From an uncultured archaeon (GTDB lineage: Archaea > Thermoproteota > CALKCG01 > B24): DNA of 8,111 nt. Below are positions 1 to 4,703 of the stretch, in pieces. The notes under the pieces are model-generated. The model was not told the DNA's origin and did no database searches. It saw only the letters and a list, made by a program, of their open reading frames with translations. Position 1 is the first letter of the stretch; each line of letters opens with the position of its first letter. The stretch lies in contig CALKCG010000119.1 of assembly GCA_938082915.1 (NCBI GenBank), forward strand, positions 1 through 8,111, written 5' to 3'. The translations under genes and the position numbers were made by a program.

Positions 1-26
1 AATATTTTCTTCTTAGCCGAAGGTCT

Positions 27-32
27 GGAGGT
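27..32 (+). promoter_or_regulatory. Shine-Dalgarno site GGAGGT for the GTG start at 40
   Basis: GGAGGT lies 7 bases before GTG 40 and fixes that start, although the frame stays open upstream to the window edge. Genes here that look like operon heads lack such a site, so this one probably lies inside an operon whose earlier part is outside the window. Confidence 0.6.
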
Positions 33-39
33 TTACTCT

Positions 40-432
40 GTGAAAATTAAAATCCCCAAGTCTTTTTTAATGGTAGTTCTTATAGGCATATCATTATATT
101 TAAGCTGCGGAGGATTATATGTGCTAATTGAGGGGAGAGAAGAGAGCGTCATAAATCAGCCTTGGGTTGTAGTTCAATGGGGGCAATCTCAGAGAATATC
201 CATAACTATTCCAGGGTTGAGAAGTCAAACGCTGGGTGAAGGGTATATTGTAGGCATTACGCTTACAATATCTGTGTTAGGACTTTCTATGCCATACCTA
301 TGTTCAAAATTTAAAGTGACCGTAAGAACGATGAGAAGTGTAACTATAGCGTCTACTATCCTTTTATTCGTATCCGTATATCTAATTTTCAGTATATACT
401 TTTCCAAGCATTGGGGAACGCCATGGCCTTAA
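40..432 (+). CDS. Small three-helix membrane protein, OST3/OST6/OSTC-like (putative oligosaccharyltransferase accessory subunit)
   Basis: This is a 130-residue protein starting at GTG 40, seven bases after a GGAGGT site (27-32). It has three hydrophobic segments at about residues 8-30, 68-88 and 100-121. A polar loop of about 38 residues follows helix 1, and a short basic loop (CSKFKVTVRTMR) joins helices 2 and 3. The pattern GGLYVLIE at the end of helix 1, then RSQTLGEGYIVG leading into helix 2, resembles from memory the last membrane helices of OST3/OST6 and OSTC subunits, where a G-x-Y-D-x-I-E-like motif and a Q-x-x-x-E-G-like motif occupy the same places. Those subunits assist STT3 in N-glycosylation; homologues are reported in Asgard and some TACK archaea. 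There is no thioredoxin domain. The frame is open to the window edge, and the strong SD suggests a co-transcribed upstream gene. The stop overlaps the convergent radB-like gene by 4 bases. The membrane topology is clear; the family call is tentative. Confidence 0.6.
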   Translation: MKIKIPKSFLMVVLIGISLYLSCGGLYVLIEGREESVINQPWVVVQWGQSQRISITIPGLRSQTLGEGYIVGITLTISVLGLSMPYLCSKFKVTVRTMRSVTIASTILLFVSVYLIFSIYFSKHWGTPWP

Positions 433-1103
433 ACTTCTTCAATCCCTCTAGAAGTGATTGAAACAATGGTTGAAGCTTTTTTACCTGTAAGCTCATTCTT
501 CTCAATACTTATCCTCCTTAGATTGGGTTTACCCGTTAGCTCCATCTTAATAACTACCGGAGACCAGAATTTTAAAACTCTACTAGCAACTGGTTCTAAG
601 CCTCTCTTCTCTAAACTTCTAGCTTGACTTATAGAGAGACAAACCACGTTAAATACTTTTGCAGTTTTACTCAAATAAGCCATCTGTCTATTAAGCTCCC
701 TATTGAGACCGAAGGGGTCTTTAGTTTCTGAGAGTTCGACTCCATAAAGCCTAGTAACTGAATCTAAAACCACCAATCCTACACTGCGGCTAATATACCG
801 CTCAAGAGATTCAACTATATACGTCTGCTCGCTAAATGACGTAGGACGTAATATTACTATTCTCTGTAAAGCATCATCACTGAGTTGCTCATCTATTTGT
901 AAAAGCCTATTGGAGCTGAGTCTTTCATCAGAATCTATGTATATCGTCTTAAAGCCCTTTAAAGCGGCTTTAACGGCCGTTTGAAGAGCTAATGTAGATT
1001 TACCTGAACCAGCTTCACCATAGATGAGCGTTATACTGCCTCTAGGGAGGCCTCCCCCAAGCACCATATCCACCGTTCGACAGCCCGTTAGCAGACTCAG
1101 CAG
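429..1103 (-). CDS. radB: RadB-like RecA/Rad51 superfamily ATPase (probable CTG start)
   Basis: This is a RecA-fold ATPase of the archaeal RadB type, a Rad51/RadA paralogue involved in recombination and repair. Counting from CTG 1103 (224 residues), it has the family lead-in LLTGCRTVDMVLGGGLPRG, Walker A GEAGSGKST at 29-37 and Walker B GLVVLDSV at about 109-116 with Asp114. There is also an LSISQ motif near residue 156-160 and a C-terminal region (KRGLEPVASRVLKFWS) of the type found near RecA loop 2. It lacks the N-terminal helix-hairpin-helix domain of RadA, as RadB does. The first conventional start, GTG 1073, would cut through the conserved TGCRTVD segment. The frame is closed by TGA at 1122-1124, leaving no ATG, GTG or TTG further up. 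GGAGGT (1110-1115) sits 6 bases before CTG 1103, so I take CTG as the start. A KaiC-like single-domain ATPase is the alternative. The 3' end overlaps the convergent membrane gene by 4 bases. Confidence 0.8.
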   Translation of the reverse strand: MLSLLTGCRTVDMVLGGGLPRGSITLIYGEAGSGKSTLALQTAVKAALKGFKTIYIDSDERLSSNRLLQIDEQLSDDALQRIVILRPTSFSEQTYIVESLERYISRSVGLVVLDSVTRLYGVELSETKDPFGLNRELNRQMAYLSKTAKVFNVVCLSISQARSLEKRGLEPVASRVLKFWSPVVIKMELTGKPNLRRISIEKNELTGKKASTIVSITSRGIEEV

Positions 1104-1109
1104 GAAAAC

Positions 1110-1115
1110 ACCTCC
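1110..1115 (-). promoter_or_regulatory. Shine-Dalgarno site that decides the radB-like start
   Basis: On the minus strand GGAGGT is followed by GTTTTC and then CTG CTG AGT. The 6-base spacing to CTG 1103 matches the 7-base spacing of the site at 27-32. No ATG, GTG or TTG is in frame at that distance, which supports initiation at CTG. Confidence 0.6.
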
Positions 1116-1145
1116 TATAGGTCACTACTACTTTCCTTAAAGTTT

Positions 1146-1155
1146 AGCTTTTATC
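1146..1155 (-). promoter_or_regulatory. Possible TATA-like promoter of the radB-like gene
   Basis: The minus strand reads GATAAAAGCT about 48 bases before CTG 1103. With the usual archaeal distance of about 25 bases this would place the transcript start near 1126, leaving a leader of about 23 bases that holds the SD site. The call rests only on sequence resemblance and position. Confidence 0.3.
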
Positions 1156-1176
1156 ATCCATTGTAGTATTGTGAAA

Positions 1177-1187
1177 AGATAAATTTC
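1177..1187 (+). promoter_or_regulatory. Possible TATA-like promoter of the Clp1/Grc3-type kinase gene
   Basis: AGATAAATTTC, preceded by an A-rich BRE-like stretch, lies about 38 bases before ATG 1220. A start about 25 bases downstream would leave a leader of roughly a dozen bases. The gene has no clear SD, which fits a short-leader transcript. The core ATAAATTT is nearly symmetric and could be read on either strand. Confidence 0.3.
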
Positions 1188-1219
1188 TCCTTTGCTTAAT
1201 AATGTTATGAGAGATTGCT

Positions 1220-2533
1220 ATGGAGAAGAGTAGGTCTAGACGTTTTGAAGCTGAAGCTGGGGAGTGTCTACTGATAGGTGGGCCAGCTCAGTTGAAAATA
1301 CTCGAGGGTAGAGTTGAAGCATTAGGAGTTGAGCTAGGTAAAGGAGAGAGAATAGTCGTAAGAGTTTTCAGAGCAATCCCTATAAGAACAGTTGAAAAAA
1401 GTCTTCTTGAAGTAGAACACGGTATCAATGGGTTTATTGAACGCATAGATGAGCCGTATCCTGCCGACTGGATACAAATAACCGATAGAGTTTCAAAGGT
1501 CAAAGGTGTCGTGTTAATCATGGGAGCTGTAGATGTTGGAAAAACCACACTATGTACCCTCATCACTAATCGTATGCTTTCAAAGGGTCTGAAGGTTGGC
1601 GTTATAGAGGGAGACGTCGGTCAAGCTGAGATAGGCCCCCCGACAACTGTAAGTCTTGCTATACCTAAAGTACCATCGCCTGAGTTATTCAAGCAGAACC
1701 CCATAATTTCCGAGTTCATTGGATCCACTAGCCCCATGGGTTTTGAAGAAGAGATCGTGGAAGCTATACGTAAACTTAAGAATGAAGCTGAAAGTTTAAA
1801 CGTAGATTTAATAATAGTGAATACAGACGGTTGGGTTGACGATGAAAGAGCTGTGGAATATAAAATTAAATTAGCCGAAGCATTAAAACCTTCAATTATA
1901 ATCATCCTTTGCCATGAAGGAGGGCTTGAAGAACTTAGAAGAGGACTTTCTGAAAAATTTAACGTCCTCACAGCCCCGCAATTAGCTAAAGCTAGGAGGA
2001 GGAGTAGGGAAGCTCGGAAAGAGTTGAGAGAGCTCGGCTATCAGAAAAACCTGAGAGGCGCTACCATAAGGTCAATACCCATAAGCTGGATTAAAATTTT
2101 AAACCACGATCTGGGTACGGGAGTGATTTTAAGCGATGATAGATTTAAGAAGCTTAATGAACAGCTTAACGGAGGACTAGTTTACGGAGAAGAAACACCC
2201 AACGGTTTACTCTTAGTCTTAAACGAAAAATTTGCTTCTAAGGATCATGTAAAAAGAATATTTGAAAGCCAAAGTCGACCAGTAAGCGTTATATGGCTTG
2301 GGTCTGAAAGGGGGTTGATAGTTGGATTATATGATAAGGAGGGGAAGTTTCTCGGCATAGGCGTTATAGAGGAAATAGATTATAAAAGGAGGATTTTAAA
2401 GATTCACACAGCATGTCAACAAACAGTAGGAATGATAAAGCTAGGTTGCATTAAACTTTTAGAATCTTGGAGGGAGGTTGAAAAATTCCCCAGTTGTCCA
2501 TTAAAGCCCCTGAACCTAAGTACGCTCCAATAA
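1220..2533 (+). CDS. Clp1/Grc3-type polynucleotide 5'-hydroxyl kinase
   Basis: This 437-residue protein is of the Clp1/Grc3/NOL9 family, which phosphorylates 5'-OH ends of RNA or DNA with ATP; in archaea the family is linked to RNA processing. A beta-rich N-terminal region (about 12-90) precedes the kinase core. Walker A is GAVDVGKT at 102-109, followed by the family hallmark DVGQAEIGPP at 132-141. LIIVNTDGWV near 198-207 fits the second P-loop strand, and an Arg-rich helix (KARRRSREARKELREL) lies near 257-273. The C-terminal domain carries GLIVGLYDKEGKFLGIGVIEEID, split here as GLIVGLYD and FLGIGVIEEID, as in archaeal members. ATG 1220 is the first start after an in-frame TGA at 1208-1210, and no strong SD precedes it. 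The gene is divergent from radB and convergent with THEP1 (35-base gap). The family is clear; the natural substrate is not. Confidence 0.88.
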   Translation: MEKSRSRRFEAEAGECLLIGGPAQLKILEGRVEALGVELGKGERIVVRVFRAIPIRTVEKSLLEVEHGINGFIERIDEPYPADWIQITDRVSKVKGVVLIMGAVDVGKTTLCTLITNRMLSKGLKVGVIEGDVGQAEIGPPTTVSLAIPKVPSPELFKQNPIISEFIGSTSPMGFEEEIVEAIRKLKNEAESLNVDLIIVNTDGWVDDERAVEYKIKLAEALKPSIIIILCHEGGLEELRRGLSEKFNVLTAPQLAKARRRSREARKELRELGYQKNLRGATIRSIPISWIKILNHDLGTGVILSDDRFKKLNEQLNGGLVYGEETPNGLLLVLNEKFASKDHVKRIFESQSRPVSVIWLGSERGLIVGLYDKEGKFLGIGVIEEIDYKRRILKIHTACQQTVGMIKLGCIKLLESWREVEKFPSCPLKPLNLSTLQ

Positions 2534-2552
2534 CTTTGTTAAGTAATCTACA

Positions 2553-2573
2553 AGGTTTATCGTATTTTCTATT
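2553..2573 (+). terminator. T-rich stretch at the 3' end of the kinase gene
   Basis: Downstream of the stop at 2531-2533 the plus strand becomes T-rich (GTTTAT, then GTATTTTCTATT), the simple kind of signal archaeal polymerase uses. It runs into the 3' end of the convergent THEP1 gene. There is no hairpin. Confidence 0.25.
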
Positions 2574-3117
2574 CCGTCTTTATTGCGTTTAAAATTTCTC
2601 TAGCAATTGTATTAGGTAGCGCATCTCTGTTGGTAAGAGATACTTTAACTGTTATGGGGTTACTACTGTTTAAAAGGTCTATCAATGGATCGTTAACTCT
2701 ATGGTGTAAAACAGCTATCAATAGTTTAGAGCTTTTAATTACGTCTACGACTGTCTCACGGAACAGCTGGCTTTTAAGCTCCATAGGTCCTATTTCGTCT
2801 AAAGCTATGATAAGTGTGCTTTCATCTAATAATGCTCTTCTTAAAGCTCCAACCCCTATGTTTTCAAGGTCTTCTACATTAACACCATACCTGCCAACTT
2901 TGATAGGAGTCTTAAAGTCTACGTTTGCCAGCCATCCCCACCGACCACTTTCCAAATCTTCAACTTTAAAGCCGATTCTAACACCCCTAACTCTAACTTC
3001 TCGGCAAATCATCCCTCCAACTCTTAGACCTTCAACTCTAAGTATTTGAATAGTCCTCAATAAGACCGTAGTTTTACCTATACCAGGTGGTCCAGTTATG
3101 AGGAATCTTCTAGACAT
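2569..3117 (-). CDS. THEP1-type nucleoside-triphosphatase (DUF265)
   Basis: This 182-residue P-loop protein belongs to the THEP1 family, described in Aquifex as a thermostable nucleoside triphosphatase; cellular role unresolved. Walker A GPPGIGKT is at residues 9-16. The family block GGMICREVRVRGVRIGF lies at 34-50 and the VGRYGVNVEDLE block at 74-85. Walker B plus the signature DEIGPMEL is at 107-114. AVLHHR at 135-140 and the terminal TNRDALP near 162-168 also fit. Length is normal for the family. ATG 3117 puts the Walker A motif at the expected distance from the N-terminus. Upstream is only a weak purine-rich stretch (AGAGAA), so it may be a short-leader transcript from the shared box at 3157-3166. 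It is convergent with the kinase gene and divergent from the aldolase. Confidence 0.88.
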   Translation of the reverse strand: MSRRFLITGPPGIGKTTVLLRTIQILRVEGLRVGGMICREVRVRGVRIGFKVEDLESGRWGWLANVDFKTPIKVGRYGVNVEDLENIGVGALRRALLDESTLIIALDEIGPMELKSQLFRETVVDVIKSSKLLIAVLHHRVNDPLIDLLNSSNPITVKVSLTNRDALPNTIAREILNAIKTE

Positions 3118-3156
3118 CCAGTTTCTCTAAGACTTTAGAAATGTTCTTAAAGTTAG

Positions 3157-3166
3157 CTATATAAGG
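3157..3166. promoter_or_regulatory. TATA box between divergent THEP1 and aldolase genes
   Basis: CTATATAAGG is the best TATA match in the window. Read on the plus strand it sits about 41 bases before ATG 3203, giving a predicted transcript start near 3187 and a leader of about 16 bases. Read on the minus strand (TTATATAG) it would start THEP1 near 3136, about 19 bases before ATG 3117. I favour the aldolase direction; dual use is possible. Confidence 0.5.
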
Positions 3167-3202
3167 AGAAACTGTCCAGCATATAATGGAGTTGATGAGC
3201 GA

Positions 3203-3844
3203 ATGGATTATATAGATGAGGAGGATGTTAAACGGGAACTTATAGAGGTAATGAAGATAATGCATGATAAAGGCTTGATGACAGGTATAGGGGGAAATGT
3301 TTCGTACAGGATGCCTGAGACCAACGAAGTTTGGATAACACCATCTGGACTATATAAACCTAAGTTAAACACAGAAGACCTTGTTAAGATAGATTTAGAT
3401 GGTAATTTGCTAGAGGGAGTCTATAAACCCTCTATGGAGTGGCCCATCCACACATCAATATATAAGCGACGGGTTGATGTAAACTGTGTCCTCCACTGTC
3501 ATCCGCCTTATGCAACAGGTCTCATATTGGCTGGTGTAGAGTTTAGACCTATAACTCTGGAGGCTGCTCTAATGATAGCTAGAGCACCCACGGTCCCCTT
3601 TATATATCCTGGAACCAAAGAATTGGGTGAAGCGGTGGCTGAAGCCGCTATGGGCAGTCGCGTTATACTTCTCCAAAACCATGGTGCCGTGACGTTAGGC
3701 TATGATATTTACGAAGCGGTAACAGCTATGGAGATTCTAGAAGAGTGTGCAAAAATGACTTTTGTAGCTAAATGTGTGGGTGTTAAGCCGACTGAAATAT
3801 CTGAACGGGATATTGAGCTTCTGAGAAAACTCTATAAACTTTAA
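3203..3844 (+). CDS. Class II aldolase/adducin family protein (L-fuculose-phosphate aldolase-like)
   Basis: This 213-residue zinc aldolase resembles L-fuculose-1-phosphate aldolase, which splits a sugar phosphate into dihydroxyacetone phosphate and lactaldehyde. Phosphate-binding GIGGNVSYR is at 28-36 and TPSG at 46-49. The SMEWPIH block carries the catalytic Glu79. Zinc ligands are His98 and His100 in LHCHPPYATGL and His160 in LLQNHGAVTLG. All residues expected for metal binding and catalysis are present, and the length is normal. A homologue in Methanocaldococcus (MJ1418) has been linked to lactaldehyde supply for coenzyme F420; whether that applies here is open. ATG 3203 follows a weak GATGAG stretch and a strong TATA box at 3157-3166. 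It stands alone between divergent THEP1 and the convergent metalloprotease gene. Substrate is not determined by the sequence; other pentulose or methylthioribulose phosphate enzymes share this fold. Confidence 0.88.
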   Translation: MDYIDEEDVKRELIEVMKIMHDKGLMTGIGGNVSYRMPETNEVWITPSGLYKPKLNTEDLVKIDLDGNLLEGVYKPSMEWPIHTSIYKRRVDVNCVLHCHPPYATGLILAGVEFRPITLEAALMIARAPTVPFIYPGTKELGEAVAEAAMGSRVILLQNHGAVTLGYDIYEAVTAMEILEECAKMTFVAKCVGVKPTEISERDIELLRKLYKL

Positions 3845-3853
3845 ACGTTTAAA
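3840..3853. terminator. 14-bp perfect palindrome TTTAAACGTTTAAA at a convergent gene junction
   Basis: The palindrome includes the aldolase stop codon (TAA 3842-3844) and ends 10 bases before the stop of the convergent metalloprotease gene. It offers a short T-run in each direction. A two-way termination signal is the simplest reading; a protein-binding site or chance in AT-rich DNA are alternatives. Confidence 0.35.
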
Positions 3854-3862
3854 CCATAATGA

Positions 3863-4357
3863 CTATGCAAAATACGTAACGTTTTCAGAGTCAAATCCTT
3901 TTATAAGCTCTATATTTTTAAGCCTCATCCTGACGGGGCGGTTCAGACCTTCATCCAGCTCTTTAAACGACTGAAGAACCGATCTTAGACCATACTTAGA
4001 CATTTTAGTCGCCGGATGCTCTTCGCCAAGGTTGTTTTTGCAGATCATATAGGCAAGCGCATTAGCATAAACCTCATCGTAACCCAGTGAGTGGAGATAC
4101 TCATGCAACAATACTTCGAACAAGTAACTTTTAAGGATATTTTCATCGTTCACCTCCTGTTTAAGTTTTTCAATAAGCTTTCGGTTTAGAACGATGACGT
4201 TTGGGGAGTAGTACGCAGCTATCGCAGATGGCATATCCGATAAACCAAGCATTAGACCCACTCTACGTCTACCTAAAGTTTTATACACCACCTTCTTAAC
4301 TAAGAGGAAAATGTCGTTAAATTCACGGCTTCTATCCAATTGTTCAGCTATAGACAT
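3863..4357 (-). CDS. Small HExxH zinc-metalloprotease-like protein
   Basis: This 164-residue protein has the zinc peptidase motif HEYLHSLGYDE: His85, Glu86 and His89 form HExxH, in a predicted helix LFEVLLHEYLHSLG. No third ligand is obvious; Asp94 or Glu95 of GYDE is the nearest candidate. Strand-like segments before it (SAIAAYYSPNVIVLNRKLIEKL) fit the edge-strand layout of small gluzincin/metzincin-like domains. There is no signal peptide or membrane segment, so it should act in the cytoplasm. I do not recognise the specific family. It is the last gene of the thiolase/HMG-CoA synthase operon, 53 bases after the 90-residue gene. ATG 4357 has only a poorly spaced GAGG 2 bases away. The frame is open upstream to TAA 4394-4396 (LIEKLSSSVED without a standard start), so the N-terminus may be longer. 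Protease activity is inferred, and a non-catalytic metal protein is possible. Confidence 0.65.
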   Translation of the reverse strand: MSIAEQLDRSREFNDIFLLVKKVVYKTLGRRRVGLMLGLSDMPSAIAAYYSPNVIVLNRKLIEKLKQEVNDENILKSYLFEVLLHEYLHSLGYDEVYANALAYMICKNNLGEEHPATKMSKYGLRSVLQSFKELDEGLNRPVRMRLKNIELIKGFDSENVTYFA

Positions 4358-4376
4358 GTCCTCAACTGAGGAGGAC
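4358..4376 (-). repeat. Inverted repeat hiding the SD-like GAGG of the metalloprotease gene
   Basis: On the minus strand GTCCTC (4376-4371), a 7-base loop and GAGGAC (4363-4358) form a perfect 6-bp stem that ends directly at ATG 4357. The only SD-like GAGG near this start lies in the 3' arm and would be paired in a folded transcript. Confidence 0.35.
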
Positions 4377-4410
4377 AGCTTCTCTATTAAACCTTACTCC
4401 CTTTTAAAGA

Positions 4411-4683
4411 TTAAGGGTATATGGAAGATTCTACCGCTATCGTTGGATCTATACGCTTAATTAATGTAACCATTTTATTAAGATTCCTTTTAAATTCCTC
4501 CTCATTCCATTTAAAACCTGTTACAACGGCTAGATTACGTGAAGGCATTAGCTGAATAAACGCCACGAAGTATCTACTTCTTACGAAGTATTCGTAAGCA
4601 TGCATTCTAACACCATAACCTTCTTCCTTCAAAGAATTCAGTAGTTTAAGTCTACCAGTTTGCGATTCAAAGATTCTACTCAT
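4411..4683 (-). CDS. Conserved-looking hypothetical protein, 90 residues
   Basis: I do not recognise this protein. It is 90 residues, basic in its first half and without cysteines, membrane segments or a signal peptide. Secondary structure appears mixed: a charged helix (TGRLKLLNSLKEEG), two strand-like stretches (RYFVAFIQLM and RNLAVVTGF) and a C-terminal helix (NEEEFKRNLNKMVTLIKRI). This could be a small alpha/beta domain. Support for being real comes from position: its ATG lies 12 bases after the HMG-CoA synthase stop, with GAGG (4692-4689) 5 bases before the ATG, and the metalloprotease gene follows on the same strand. The SD lies in an inverted repeat that starts at the upstream stop codon, suggesting translation coupled to HMG-CoA synthase. 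No function is proposed. Confidence 0.6.
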   Translation of the reverse strand: MSRIFESQTGRLKLLNSLKEEGYGVRMHAYEYFVRSRYFVAFIQLMPSRNLAVVTGFKWNEEEFKRNLNKMVTLIKRIDPTIAVESSIYP

Positions 4684-4687
4684 GTCT

Positions 4688-4703
4688 GCCTCTAACTAGA
4701 GGC
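4688..4703 (-). repeat. Inverted repeat at the HMG-CoA synthase stop and the next gene's SD
   Basis: GCCTCTA and TAGAGGC are perfect 7-base arms around 2 central bases. On the minus strand the left arm contains the first two bases of the stop TAG (4698-4696) and the right arm contains the GAGG that serves ATG 4683. A 2-base loop is tight, so the outer pairs would form the real stem. The site could be a coupling device or a chance palindrome. Confidence 0.3.

Noticed and set aside
1288..1566. Open frame of 92 codons on the minus strand
   Set aside because: Antisense to the N-terminal half of the kinase; no family features and no start signals.
1621..1971. Open frame of 116 codons on the minus strand
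   Set aside because: Antisense to the Clp1/Grc3-type kinase across its DVGQ region; Ser-rich and without motifs.
2630..3049. Open frame of 139 codons on the plus strand
   Set aside because: It lies entirely antisense to the THEP1 gene, whose Walker A and DEIG motifs are unmistakable. The translated product is Ser/Thr/Leu-rich, as is typical of a mirror frame, and no SD is seen.
3191..3205. Box C-like TTGATGA as part of a C/D guide RNA
   Set aside because: No CTGA box D follows at the expected distance, and the site is better explained as the weak SD region of the aldolase.
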